This document shows positions 26,504-35,319 of a stretch of DNA of 64,000 bases, piece by piece; position 1 is the stretch's first letter; the number at the start of each line of letters is the position of its first letter. Under the pieces are notes generated by a model that saw only the letters and a list, made by a program, of their open reading frames with translations, was not told where the DNA came from and did no database searches. Position numbers and translations under genes: made by a program. Source of the DNA: Psychroflexus aurantiacus (GTDB taxonomy: Bacteria > Bacteroidota > Bacteroidia > Flavobacteriales > Flavobacteriaceae); assembly GCF_010820555.1 (NCBI RefSeq), contig NZ_JAAIKD010000003.1, positions 310,001-374,000 on the forward strand, given 5' to 3'.

Positions 26504-28687
26504 TTGGAACAAATCAATTTACATCAACAGTTAAAAAAATACTTTGGTTTTAGCGAGTTCAAAGGACTTCAGGAAAGCGTTATAAAGAGCATTATAGCGA
26601 ACGAAGATACTTTTGTCATTATGCCTACAGGCGGCGGAAAATCATTGTGTTATCAACTTCCGGCTTTGATAAAAGATGGAACTGCAATCGTAGTCTCTCC
26701 GCTTATTGCGCTGATGAAAAATCAAGTGGATGCTATACGGAATATTTCAGAGTACGAAGGTGTAGCCCATGTTCTGAACTCCTCCCTGAATAAAACCCAG
26801 GTCAGGCAAGTCAAAGAAGACATCTCCAAAGGGATTACAAAACTGCTTTACGTCGCACCAGAATCCCTTACTAAAACCGAATACATCGACTTTCTAAAGG
26901 ATGAAAAAATTTCGTTTTTAGCCATAGATGAAGCCCATTGTATTTCTGAATGGGGACATGATTTCAGGCCTGAGTACAGAAATCTAAAAAACATTATCGA
27001 GCGTATCGGCGACGATATCCCCATCATTGGACTCACCGCCACCGCTACGCCAAAAGTACAGGAAGACATTCTCAAAAATTTGAGAATCCCTAATGCAAAT
27101 ACCTTCAAGGCTTCTTTTAACCGGCCTAATTTATATTACGAGATCAGACCAAAAACAGACGATGTAGATTCTGATATCATAAAGTTTGTCAAGAAGAATT
27201 CCGGTAAAAGCGGTATCATTTACTGCTTGAGCAGGAAGCGTGTGGAACAGCTTTCTCAGACACTGCAGGTGAATGGCATAAAGGCTGTTCCTTACCATGC
27301 CGGTCTCGATGCTAAAACGAGAAGCAAACACCAGGACATGTTTCTAATGGAGGATATCGATGTGGTTGTAGCCACCATTGCCTTCGGGATGGGAATTGAT
27401 AAACCCGATGTTCGCTTTGTCATCCACAACGATATTCCCAAAAGTATTGAAAGCTATTACCAGGAGACTGGAAGAGCAGGCAGGGATGGCGGCGAAGGGC
27501 ATTGTATTGCCTACTACAATCATAAAGACATTGAAAAGCTTGAAAAATTCATGAGTGGCAAGCCCATTGCCGAACAGGAAATTGGTCATGCGCTTCTTCA
27601 GGATGTGGTAGCTTTTGCAGAAAGTTCTATTTCCAGACGAAAGTATATTCTCCATTATTTTGGAGAAGAATTTGACAACCTCACAGGTGAAGGCGGCGAT
27701 ATGGATGACAATGTACGTTATCCCAAAACCAAAAAAGAAGCCAAAGAAGACGTTCAGCTTATTCTCAGGGCAGTAAAAGAGACCGGGCAGCTTTTCAAGT
27801 CTAAGGAAATCGTTCATACCCTCACCGGAAAGACCAATGTCCTTATTAAATCCAATAAGATTGAAAATCTGGATATTTTTGGCATTGGAAAAGACAAACC
27901 CGCGAGTTACTGGACAGCTTTACTGAGACAGGTTATTATTTCAGGTATGCTCAAAAAAGAACTGGAGTCCTACGGGGTTGTTAAAATTCTTCCTAAAGGC
28001 GAAGAATTTCTAAAAAATCCGGAGTCGTTCATGATGACAGAAGATAATGATTTTAGCCAGTCGACTTCAAGCACCTCTTCCCAACCTACGGGCGGAACCG
28101 ATAAAAAGCTGCTTAAAATGCTGAAGGATTTACGCAAGAAAATTGCAAAAAGAAAGGAAGTGCCGCCTTTTGTCGTTTTCCAGGATCCTTCTTTGGAAGA
28201 CATGGCCTTAAAATACCCTATAAGCACTGAAGAGCTTGTTAATATTCATGGCGTTGGTGAAGGAAAAGCCAAAAAGTTCGGAAAGGAATTCGTGTCTCTG
28301 ATTCAGAATTATGTTGAAGAAAATGACATTTTAAGACCTGATGATTTGGTGGTAAAAAGCACGGGAGCCAACAGTGCCAACAAGCTTTACATCATACAAA
28401 ATGTGGACAGGAAACTTCCCCTTCCGGATATTGCCCAGGGCAAAGGTCTAGAAATGCCAGATTTTATAAAAGAAATGGAAGCCATTGTTTACAGTGGAAC
28501 CAAGTTGAATATCAACTACTGGCTGGATGATATTTTGGATGAAGAGCAGCAGGAAGAAATTCACGACTACTTTCTGGATGCTCAATCCGATAGTATAAAC
28601 GAGGCCATAGACGAGTTTGATGGAGATTACGAGGAAGAAGAGTTACGGCTTTACCGTATAAAATTCATCAGCGAAGAAGCGAATTAA
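26504..28687 (+). CDS. recQ: ATP-dependent DNA helicase RecQ, zinc site degenerate
   Basis: 3'-5' SF2 helicase for recombination and repair. It has 727 residues and starts with TTG (next Met is residue 40, inside motif I). Motifs: Walker A PTGGGKS (41-47), DEAH at 142-145, motif III GLTATAT, motif VI QETGRAGRDG. The RQC zinc site normally has four cysteines after the RRxxLLxYFGE segment; here that region (371-403, SSISRRKYILHYFGEEF then GEGGDMDDN) has none, so zinc cannot bind in the usual way. An HRDC domain (about 535-610) and an acidic C-terminal extension ending at 727 follow. Monocistronic with a strong terminator. Confidence 0.95.
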   Translation: MEQINLHQQLKKYFGFSEFKGLQESVIKSIIANEDTFVIMPTGGGKSLCYQLPALIKDGTAIVVSPLIALMKNQVDAIRNISEYEGVAHVLNSSLNKTQVRQVKEDISKGITKLLYVAPESLTKTEYIDFLKDEKISFLAIDEAHCISEWGHDFRPEYRNLKNIIERIGDDIPIIGLTATATPKVQEDILKNLRIPNANTFKASFNRPNLYYEIRPKTDDVDSDIIKFVKKNSGKSGIIYCLSRKRVEQLSQTLQVNGIKAVPYHAGLDAKTRSKHQDMFLMEDIDVVVATIAFGMGIDKPDVRFVIHNDIPKSIESYYQETGRAGRDGGEGHCIAYYNHKDIEKLEKFMSGKPIAEQEIGHALLQDVVAFAESSISRRKYILHYFGEEFDNLTGEGGDMDDNVRYPKTKKEAKEDVQLILRAVKETGQLFKSKEIVHTLTGKTNVLIKSNKIENLDIFGIGKDKPASYWTALLRQVIISGMLKKELESYGVVKILPKGEEFLKNPESFMMTEDNDFSQSTSSTSSQPTGGTDKKLLKMLKDLRKKIAKRKEVPPFVVFQDPSLEDMALKYPISTEELVNIHGVGEGKAKKFGKEFVSLIQNYVEENDILRPDDLVVKSTGANSANKLYIIQNVDRKLPLPDIAQGKGLEMPDFIKEMEAIVYSGTKLNINYWLDDILDEEQQEEIHDYFLDAQSDSINEAIDEFDGDYEEEELRLYRIKFISEEAN

Positions 28688-28690
28688 GCA

Positions 28691-28729
28691 AAAATCCATC
28701 GGTCTGAGGCCGATGGATTTTTTCTTTTT
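28691..28729 (+). terminator. Intrinsic terminator of recQ
   Basis: AAAATCCATCGG, loop TCTGAGG, CCGATGGATTTT with perfect 12 bp arms and a T-rich tail to 28729. It starts 4 bp after the recQ stop and lies before the convergent ctlX stop, so it may also serve ctlX. Confidence 0.9.
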
Positions 28730-28737
28730 ATATATTT

Positions 28738-29673
28738 TTATTCAGTTGCTTTCGGCAGAAACACCTCGGCAAGCATACACCTGGCACTGCCTCCGCCATG
28801 CGTCTCAATGGTTGAGAGATCACTGCTCAATATTTTACAGTGCTTTTCTATGGATTGAATTTGCCTGTCGGTCAAAGCCTCATGAGCCGCTTTACTCATT
28901 ACCAGGAACTTCTCTGTTTCTCCCTGCACCTGTAGCATGTTCCCAGCAAAATTATTCATCTGTTCTTCAGAAATGCTTATGATTTCTTTTCCGTCCTGCG
29001 TAAGACTGTCTGCAACAAGTTTAAGCTCCTTCTTATCATCAATGCTGTCCAGGCAAATCACAGCAAATTCTTCTGCGATGCACATCATGACATTAGTGTG
29101 ATAAATAGGTAAGCGCTGTCCTTCGTGACTTTGGTAAGCATTAAAAATAACAGGCGTATATTCAAAATCCTCGCAAAACTCTATGAGTAAATCTTCATCT
29201 GCCCGGGGTGATAAGGCGCAGTAAGCTTTTCTGTTTTGTCTATCCAAAATCAGGCTGCCGGTTCCTTCCAGGAATACGTTTTCTAATTCTGCTGAAGTGT
29301 AATCCACAAAATTTCTGATGAATCGCCCTTCTGCTTCAATTTTTTCAAAAATATCTTCGCGGCGTTCTACACGTCTGTTTTTGGCATACATCGGAAACAA
29401 AGCCACATCGCCGTTTTCATGAAAAGACACCCAGTTGTTGGGAAAAATAGAGTCTGGTGTATCCTGGCTCGCAATATCGTCTATCAAGATCAGGTTAACC
29501 CCTACTGCTTTGAGTTTATCGGCAAAAGCGTCAAATTCTGCCTGAGCTTTTGCATTAACCGTTTCCTGAAGGTCTTCTGTCGTTTTTTGGAAATAGTTAT
29601 TCACAGCCGTCTCTTCATTCATTCTGAAGTTGACCGGGCGAATCATCACCAAAGTATCTGTAATCTGTTTCAT
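28738..29673 (-). CDS. ctlX: Citrulline utilization hydrolase CtlX
   Basis: A 311-residue member of the amidinotransferase/arginine-deiminase superfamily, matching the CtlX group of Bacteroidota. N-terminus MKQITDTLVMIRPVNFRMNE, SIFPNNWVSFH (about 75-85), LEGTGSLILDR (135-144), H192 (YHTNVMM) and C299 in GGGSARCMLAEVFLP supply the usual Asp/Glu-His-Cys catalytic set. It is thought to hydrolyse citrulline or a related ureido compound. A second superfamily member lies 122 bp upstream in the same direction. A terminator shared with recQ lies just downstream. Confidence 0.88.
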   Translation of the reverse strand: MKQITDTLVMIRPVNFRMNEETAVNNYFQKTTEDLQETVNAKAQAEFDAFADKLKAVGVNLILIDDIASQDTPDSIFPNNWVSFHENGDVALFPMYAKNRRVERREDIFEKIEAEGRFIRNFVDYTSAELENVFLEGTGSLILDRQNRKAYCALSPRADEDLLIEFCEDFEYTPVIFNAYQSHEGQRLPIYHTNVMMCIAEEFAVICLDSIDDKKELKLVADSLTQDGKEIISISEEQMNNFAGNMLQVQGETEKFLVMSKAAHEALTDRQIQSIEKHCKILSSDLSTIETHGGGSARCMLAEVFLPKATE

Positions 29674-29795
29674 GAGTTTCGTTTTAATTTTTTAATGTTC
29701 GCAGCTGACTGAATGCTGCAGCCTGGCAAATGTTAGTTTTCATAACCGAACCTATCCTTAGATGTCAGGAGAATTTTCAGTCCTGCCGGCTTCAT

Positions 29796-30707
29796 TTATG
29801 CTCTTCTTAGAGGTAAGGTTGAACACCTCAATAAACCTTCCTGTTTTGCGATTTCCCGATAATTGACCGTTTCCACCTGAATTCCCTTGGACCTCAGCCA
29901 TGCATTCAGACGTGTAAAATAGTCGTCGGAAATGACTACCGTTTCAGAAATAGAAAAAATATTAGAATTCATATCGAACATTTCCTGAGCATCGATTTCC
30001 AGGACATTGTCCTGACCGTAAAGATTCACAAGCCAGTTGTATTCCTCTTCTTCCAGGAATCCATTTCTATGGATAATGGCGTACTTGTCTCCTACCGGCT
30101 GAAAACAGCAATCCAGATGCAGAGCGTTAGCTTTGGGATCTGTATTGGATTTTCTGAGGTTGAAGGATTTCACGATTTTATGCGGGAATAAACGCTGCAG
30201 CTCTTCAACCGCCTGCCTATTGGTTCTCGCTGTGATATAATCTGCATAATCTTCCCCTCTGTAAGTTCCAACCAGAATATAGTCGCCATGCGGCATGACA
30301 TCCCCACCTTCAACATGACAGTTGTCAGGGAGTTTAATCTTTTGGTCTGCTGGGATGCTCTCTAAAACAAAATCAATAGCCTTGATTTCTTTTTCTCTAT
30401 CGGGTAAGATGTTGGCACGTATAAATTTATCTTCTATTACAAACCCAATATCCCTGGAGAAGATCTGATTGTAATTTTCAATAATTCTGGGCCTCAGGAC
30501 CTCGACCCCATGTTTTTTTAAAATAACAGCAACCTGCTCCATTTCCTGAATCATATCGGCTTCCTCAGGATAGGTTCCTTCTTTGATATGCTTTATGGAT
30601 TTCGGATCGTAAGCATCTTCCAGTTTAGGCTCTGGCCCATTGGAATTGGCAACGCCTAAAATCACTGATTTCAACTTAGAAGTTTCGTTGGTAATATGCA
30701 GTTTCAA
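29796..30707 (-). CDS. Arginine deiminase/dimethylargininase-like amidinohydrolase
   Basis: A 303-residue guanidino-group hydrolase. Numbered from the preferred start, the catalytic set is D86 (FSRDIGFV), E133-GGD136 (HVEGGDVMP), H197 (ALHLDCCFQP) and nucleophile C295 (GLLRCSTLPL). Arginine, dimethylarginine or another guanidine could be the substrate. A longer frame from 30740 adds 11 residues, but its first codons run through the promoter box TATATTTG (30722-30729), so translation probably begins at TTG 30707 (MKLHITNETS), which also matches related proteins. ctlX follows downstream; together they could convert a guanidine to a ureido product and onward. Confidence 0.87.
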   Translation of the reverse strand: MKLHITNETSKLKSVILGVANSNGPEPKLEDAYDPKSIKHIKEGTYPEEADMIQEMEQVAVILKKHGVEVLRPRIIENYNQIFSRDIGFVIEDKFIRANILPDREKEIKAIDFVLESIPADQKIKLPDNCHVEGGDVMPHGDYILVGTYRGEDYADYITARTNRQAVEELQRLFPHKIVKSFNLRKSNTDPKANALHLDCCFQPVGDKYAIIHRNGFLEEEEYNWLVNLYGQDNVLEIDAQEMFDMNSNIFSISETVVISDDYFTRLNAWLRSKGIQVETVNYREIAKQEGLLRCSTLPLRRA

Positions 30708-30721
30708 GTCTTTTTTTTTTG

Positions 30722-30729
30722 CAAATATA
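30722..30729 (-). promoter_or_regulatory. Promoter -7 box of the amidinohydrolase gene
   Basis: TATATTTG on the minus strand, perfect TAnnTTTG, 15 bp before the TTG start, implying a very short leader of mainly adenines. Confidence 0.6.
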
Positions 30730-30762
30730 CTCAAAATCAAAACCTTTAACTAATGTTGAATT

Positions 30763-31446
30763 TTAAGATTTAAAATGTAGCAAAAGGTTTGGATCCGGGC
30801 AGTTGCTTCTGTAAAATTCTAAAGTCGCTGCGGAGGAAACACCGGGATAATCTCCAACATTATCGCCAATATCCAGAATAAGCTGAAAATGCAAATGAGG
30901 AGCATAATTGCCATTGACTTCATTTGTACCCAAATATCCGATGGGGTATTGCGTTGAAATCTCCTCTCCAATCTTGTGAATGCCTAACGACTCTCTGGAA
31001 AGATGACCATATAGAGAATAGAGTTTCCGGTCGGCTATATCGTGTTCCAGAATAATCGTTGGTCCGTAATCTCCAAAATTCAGATTATCCTTTTGGCTGT
31101 GAATTCTTCCAGGTAATGGACTGTAAACGGAAGTTCCTGCGCCTACCCATACATCCATACCAAGATGGATATTTCTTTTATGTGCGCGTGAACTTTCTCC
31201 AAAGTACGAACTTCTGTCGTAAAGACTCCTTTTTTCGAGATAGCCGCCAAAAGCAGCTTTAGCGCCTTTGGATTTTAAATACTCAGCCAGATAATCCTGC
31301 AGAGCAAATTCAGTGGACAAATCGATATGCAGTTCTTCCGTTTTTCGATCTGAAAGGTCTAGGGAAACATAATCCGCTTCGGTATAATCCGGACCAAGTA
31401 TGGAAAAAAAGGAGGGCCTGACGTGCTCCTGTATCAAATTCAGCAT
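30763..31446 (-). CDS. M23/LytM metallopeptidase-domain protein without signal peptide
   Basis: A 227-residue protein whose C-terminal part (about 90-190) is a LytM-type zinc peptidase domain: H94 and D98 (IHLGMDVWV), H148 (YGHLS) and H184/H186 (PHLHFQ), all metal and catalytic residues intact. The first 20 residues are not a signal peptide or lipobox, unlike normal peptidoglycan hydrolases of this family. M23 domains without signals also occur fused to aminotransferases in bacterial multi-domain proteins, so a cytoplasmic role is possible. It lies upstream of the amidinohydrolase gene, which has its own promoter. Confidence 0.82.
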   Translation of the reverse strand: MLNLIQEHVRPSFFSILGPDYTEADYVSLDLSDRKTEELHIDLSTEFALQDYLAEYLKSKGAKAAFGGYLEKRSLYDRSSYFGESSRAHKRNIHLGMDVWVGAGTSVYSPLPGRIHSQKDNLNFGDYGPTIILEHDIADRKLYSLYGHLSRESLGIHKIGEEISTQYPIGYLGTNEVNGNYAPHLHFQLILDIGDNVGDYPGVSSAATLEFYRSNCPDPNLLLHFKS

Positions 31447-31477
31447 AAACCTAAAGCTTTGTGATTTTAACTAACAA

Positions 31478-31499
31478 AACCCCAACTTGCATTGGGGTT
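31478..31499 (-). terminator. Intrinsic terminator of ohr
   Basis: On the minus strand AACCCCAA, loop TGCAAG, TTGGGGTT followed by TTG. Perfect 8 bp GC-rich arms, 27 bp after the ohr stop codon. Confidence 0.75.
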
Positions 31500-31525
31500 C
31501 CTGAATAATTTGAATTGCGTATGTA

Positions 31526-31954
31526 TTATTCGTCTCTCAACACATTGAGTGTGACGTCTATATTATCGCGGGTTGCTCTGGAAAACGGACAGATTTCATG
31601 AGCTTCATTTACCAGGGTTTCAGCGGTTTCAATATCACTTACGCCTGGCATATAAGAATCTAACACCGCTGAAAGCAGAAGATTTCCATCCTCTTCTTTG
31701 TGGATACTGATGTGCGCTGTAACGCTATAATCTCCAAGGTCAACCTTGTGATTCTGGGCCACTAAATTCAGTGCACCTCCAAAACAGGCAGAATATGCCG
31801 ATCCAAAGAGCTGCTCCGGATTTACGCCGTCTCCACCGTCTCCACCAAGACCTTTAGGCATGCTTAGTGGCATATCAATGGGTCCGTCTTCTGTTTTGAC
31901 GTGACCTTTTCGACCACCTGTAGTCGTTGCTTTAGCAGTATATAGTGTTTTCAT
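31526..31954 (-). CDS. ohr: Organic hydroperoxide resistance protein Ohr
   Basis: A thiol peroxidase of the OsmC/Ohr family that reduces organic hydroperoxides with lipoyl-protein electrons. It has 142 residues. The reactive C57 (SAYSACFGG), resolving C122 (EICPFSRATR), R15 (GGRKGHV) and E47 (NPEQLFG) are all present, which separates Ohr from OsmC. It is divergent from meaB. A near-consensus box TATATTCG (minus strand, 31977-31984) lies 23 bp upstream. No OhrR repressor gene is next to it. Confidence 0.94.
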   Translation of the reverse strand: MKTLYTAKATTTGGRKGHVKTEDGPIDMPLSMPKGLGGDGGDGVNPEQLFGSAYSACFGGALNLVAQNHKVDLGDYSVTAHISIHKEEDGNLLLSAVLDSYMPGVSDIETAETLVNEAHEICPFSRATRDNIDVTLNVLRDE

Positions 31955-32018
31955 CGGTATTTATTTTAAGTTCAATCGAATATACTAAGTACAGGGACGC
32001 TGTAAAAGAATGAATTCA

Positions 32019-32026
32019 TAAATTTG
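32019..32026 (+). promoter_or_regulatory. Promoter -7 box of meaB
   Basis: TAAATTTG matches TAnnTTTG, 16 bp before the meaB ATG. Confidence 0.55.
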
Positions 32027-32042
32027 TACTAAATGTAAATGT

Positions 32043-33125
32043 ATGCCTTCGTCCAAAAACAAGAAATCTGCCCTTCAGGAAACCAAGAGTGATCCGGGTT
32101 TGAATTTGAGTCAGTCTTCCGCTGAAAAAATAAAAGCCTTGAGACGGAAATCCAAGGACATTCAAAAACTCATTCAGGGCATCCTGAGTGGCAATAAAAC
32201 CGACTTAAGCCAGGCAATCACATTGATAGAAAGTCAGAGCAAGCGACATGCGGAAGACATTAAGACTATAATTTCCACCTGCCTGCCCTACTCCAACAAA
32301 TCACTCAGAGTTGGAATCACGGGTGTTCCCGGTGTGGGCAAAAGCACCTTTATTGAGCAGCTGGGATTGCTGCTGGTTAGCAAAGGTCATAAAGTAGCTG
32401 TACTGGCAGTAGACCCCTCCAGCTCGGTGACTAGGGGAAGTATTCTGGGGGATAAAACCCGTATGGAAAAACTAGTTCAGCACCCCATGGCTTACATTAG
32501 ACCAACCGCATCGGGGGAATCTCTGGGCGGAGTGGCCAGAAAGACACGGGAAAGCATTTTGCTCTGTGAAGCCGCCGGATTTGATATACTTTTAATAGAA
32601 ACGGTAGGGGTTGGTCAAAGTGAAACCGCCGTACACAGCATGACAGATTTCTTTTTACTATTGAAACTGGCCGGTGCCGGAGATGAATTACAGGGCATCA
32701 AACGAGGCATTATTGAAATGGCTGATGCCATTGTAATCAATAAAGCAGATGGAGATAACATAAAAGCCGCTAAAAAAGCAAAGGTTGAATTCAACCGGGC
32801 CTTACATATGTATCCCTCCAAATCCAATGGCTGGACACCTAAAGTCAAACTGGCCAGTGCCTTGAATAACGAAGGCATCGAAAACATCTGGAATATGCTT
32901 TCCGACTATTTCACCACGGCAAAAACCAACGGGTTTTTTGAAGAAAAAAGAGCAGGCCAAAATAAATTTTGGCTCACGCAAAGCATTGAAGATTCTTTGA
33001 AAAAGGACTTTTATCAAAATGAAAACATCAAAACTGAATTTCCTAAAATTCTGGAAAAAATACACAACCAGGAGATGAGTCCCTTTGAAGCCGCTGAATA
33101 CTTACTGGATAAAGCTAAATCTTAA
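32043..33125 (+). CDS. meaB: Methylmalonyl-CoA mutase-associated GTPase MeaB
   Basis: G3E-family P-loop GTPase that protects and gates adenosylcobalamin loading of methylmalonyl-CoA mutase; ArgK is the older name. It has 360 residues with Walker A GVPGVGKSTFIEQLG (about 97-111), VDPSSSVTRGSILGDKTRM, the base-I region ETVGVGQSE and NKADGDN as the NKxD motif. The mutase genes are not in this window. The protein ends convergent with the PAP2 gene, sharing the TTAA of both stop codons. Confidence 0.93.
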   Translation: MPSSKNKKSALQETKSDPGLNLSQSSAEKIKALRRKSKDIQKLIQGILSGNKTDLSQAITLIESQSKRHAEDIKTIISTCLPYSNKSLRVGITGVPGVGKSTFIEQLGLLLVSKGHKVAVLAVDPSSSVTRGSILGDKTRMEKLVQHPMAYIRPTASGESLGGVARKTRESILLCEAAGFDILLIETVGVGQSETAVHSMTDFFLLLKLAGAGDELQGIKRGIIEMADAIVINKADGDNIKAAKKAKVEFNRALHMYPSKSNGWTPKVKLASALNNEGIENIWNMLSDYFTTAKTNGFFEEKRAGQNKFWLTQSIEDSLKKDFYQNENIKTEFPKILEKIHNQEMSPFEAAEYLLDKAKS

Positions 33126-33703
33126 GCGTTAACCTTAAACTCATTATTGAATTTTACAGTTAAATAGTTGTGTAGCTTATAGAATAAAAATCCGGTCACG
33201 ATACCAAAAACAGCACCTGTAATGATATCTCCGGGATAATGCACCCCGATGTAAATTCGGCTGTACGTGATAAGAATGGCCCAGGAAAACATCCAGTAAA
33301 ATACATGTTTATAATAGGGCTTAAGAATATGAGAGATAAAGGTAGCTACAGCAAAAGAACTTATGGCATGCCCAGAAAAATAGCCATACTTGCCACAGCG
33401 TTTGGCCAGGAATCTTCCATAGTCTATAAAGGCTTCGTTGCAGGGCCTTAACCTTTGGAAGGTATCTTTAAACAAATTGGCCAGCTGATCTGTAAACGTA
33501 ATCATAAGCGCCACCACTGCCACCGTAATAAGCAAGCCTCGCAGCTTGATCTTCTTGTAGATTAAAAACAGTAAGACAATATACAGAGGAATTGAAACTT
33601 CTTTTTCGGTTATAAACACCCAAAACCAGTCCCATTCTTTAACTCCAAGATTATTGAGGAAAAGGAATAATTCTCGATCTAACTTCTGAAGTTGTTCTAG
33701 CAT
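33122..33703 (-). CDS. PAP2-family membrane phosphatase
   Basis: A 193-residue inner-membrane acid phosphatase/haloperoxidase-type protein with about five transmembrane segments. The three phosphatase motifs are visible: KDTFQRLRP, FSGHAISSF with the catalytic His, and SRIYIGVHYPGD. Likely substrates are undecaprenyl pyrophosphate or lipid A and phosphatidic acid. It starts 3 bp after the 75-residue gene in the MATE-75 aa-PAP2 operon. Its TAA and that of meaB on the other strand overlap by two bases. Confidence 0.9.
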   Translation of the reverse strand: MLEQLQKLDRELFLFLNNLGVKEWDWFWVFITEKEVSIPLYIVLLFLIYKKIKLRGLLITVAVVALMITFTDQLANLFKDTFQRLRPCNEAFIDYGRFLAKRCGKYGYFSGHAISSFAVATFISHILKPYYKHVFYWMFSWAILITYSRIYIGVHYPGDIITGAVFGIVTGFLFYKLHNYLTVKFNNEFKVNA

Positions 33704-33706
33704 AGG

Positions 33707-33934
33707 TTATTTTTGGTAACGATCGACTTCTCTATCGTAAAATTCTGAAGCTTCTTTGATCAAATTATTGGTTTCTTCAATCATTTCTTCTTCATTTTCA
33801 ACATCAAAATCCTCAAACCACTCGATGTCATCGGTTTTCAAATCGATGATAAATCTCGGGAATTCAGTATGGATTATGAATATGGATTCGGGATAGTCTG
33901 TGTTGTCCCCCAATATAAATCTCGGTAATTTCAT
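33707..33934 (-). CDS. Small acidic conserved protein
   Basis: A 75-residue acidic protein of unknown family: a beta-like N-terminus (MKLPRFILGDNTDYPESIFI) followed by a Glu/Asp-rich helical second half (FDVENEEEMIEETNNLIKEA). There is no signal peptide or membrane segment. Its ATG overlaps the MATE stop codon (ATGA) and PAP2 begins 3 bp after it, so it is translated as part of a coupled three-gene unit. The coupling makes it a real gene despite its size. Confidence 0.8.
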   Translation of the reverse strand: MKLPRFILGDNTDYPESIFIIHTEFPRFIIDLKTDDIEWFEDFDVENEEEMIEETNNLIKEASEFYDREVDRYQK

Positions 33935-35298
33935 GATGGTGTTAATTTTGTTTCTCCAAAAGTAAGGATTTGTTTTTTGGAGAGCATATTAAATCTGATA
34001 TACAACATAATGGCTGAGGCTGTAAGCCCGGACAGCAGTCCTAACCATATACCTGCACTACCGAGCACATCGGCTTGTCCGGTAAAATAAGAGACCGGGA
34101 AACCGATAAGCCAGTAAGCAATAAAACATATGACCGTTGGAACCTTTACATCCTGCAGCCCTCGCAAAGCGCCAAGAATAGCAACCTGAAGGCCATCGCT
34201 CAGTTGAAAAAGAGCAGCTATAACCAACAACTGCGAAGCCAGCATAATCACTTCTCCATCATCTATATATAAGGTGGGTAAAAATCCTTTCAGAAGAATA
34301 AAACCAAGCGCAAAAATACCTTCAATCAGGAACACCTGCAGAAAAATGGAAAAGGCAACATCTCTTAAGGTTCTGAACTGGCGTTTACCTTTTTGATTGG
34401 ACACCCGTATCGTGGCAGTTACCCCAAGTCCAACGGCTATCATAAAGGTCATAGACGCAAGATTGAGTGCGATTTGATTGGCAGCCTGAGCTTTGGTCCC
34501 CAGCGTTCCTGCCAGCAGGACCGTCGCTGTAAAAATACCTCCTTCAAAGAGCATCTGTAAAGCGGTTGGAAAACCCAGGTTCAGGAGCCTTCTGAAAATA
34601 GCTTTATCCAGAGACTTTTTCATCAATACAAAATAAGTCTTTAATTTCGGCCGTTTGCTCAGGATCAAATACAGCATGACCAGCATAAAAACTCTGGAAA
34701 TCAGAGTACCAATGGCAGCACCTTCCAATTCGAGCCGAGGAAAAAACCATACGCCATAGATCAAAAAATAATTGAAAATAACATTGACAATATTGGCCAG
34801 AAGTGTGGCGTACATCGCGTATTTGGTCAGCGACAATCCATCAGCAAACTGCTTGAATCCCTGAAAAATCATAAGCGGAATCAGGGAAAAAGCAACGATA
34901 TCGAGATAGGGCAAAGCCAAATCGACCACATCGGCCGGCTGGTCAAGATGGTATAGAATAGGCTTGATCAGGAAAAGTAAAAGAAATAAAACGACACCAC
35001 TGACCGTACACATGACTAAGCCATGCTGAAAATACCAGCGTCCCTTTGTTGCATCTCCTTCCCCATCGGCTTCCGCGATAAGAGGTGTGATCGCAAAGCT
35101 AAATCCGATGCCTAAAAAAAGGGCGAAAAAGATAAGTGTGTTTCCGAGAGAGACGGCTGCCAAGGGCGCTGCTCCAAGTTTACCAATCATTAAATTATCC
35201 ACAAAACCGACAAGTACATGGCCAAGCTGACCCAGCATGATTGGTAAAGCAAGACTGAAGTTTTTGGAAAACTCCCTGGTATATGTCGATAGAGTCAA
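33931..35298 (-). CDS. MATE family efflux transporter
   Basis: A 12-helix multidrug/toxin extrusion transporter, 455 residues from the TTG at 35298. The first helix begins FSLALPIMLGQLGHVLVGFVDN, with the family pattern, and a second repeat begins near residue 240 (RRLLNLGFPTALQMLFEGG). A longer frame starting at TTG 35322 is rejected because that codon is part of the promoter box TACTTTTG. It heads a coupled operon with the 75-residue gene and PAP2. Substrate unknown. Confidence 0.88.
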   Translation of the reverse strand: MTLSTYTREFSKNFSLALPIMLGQLGHVLVGFVDNLMIGKLGAAPLAAVSLGNTLIFFALFLGIGFSFAITPLIAEADGEGDATKGRWYFQHGLVMCTVSGVVLFLLLFLIKPILYHLDQPADVVDLALPYLDIVAFSLIPLMIFQGFKQFADGLSLTKYAMYATLLANIVNVIFNYFLIYGVWFFPRLELEGAAIGTLISRVFMLVMLYLILSKRPKLKTYFVLMKKSLDKAIFRRLLNLGFPTALQMLFEGGIFTATVLLAGTLGTKAQAANQIALNLASMTFMIAVGLGVTATIRVSNQKGKRQFRTLRDVAFSIFLQVFLIEGIFALGFILLKGFLPTLYIDDGEVIMLASQLLVIAALFQLSDGLQVAILGALRGLQDVKVPTVICFIAYWLIGFPVSYFTGQADVLGSAGIWLGLLSGLTASAIMLYIRFNMLSKKQILTFGETKLTPS

Positions 35299-35319
35299 AA
35301 GCTTATTTTTTTCTGAATG

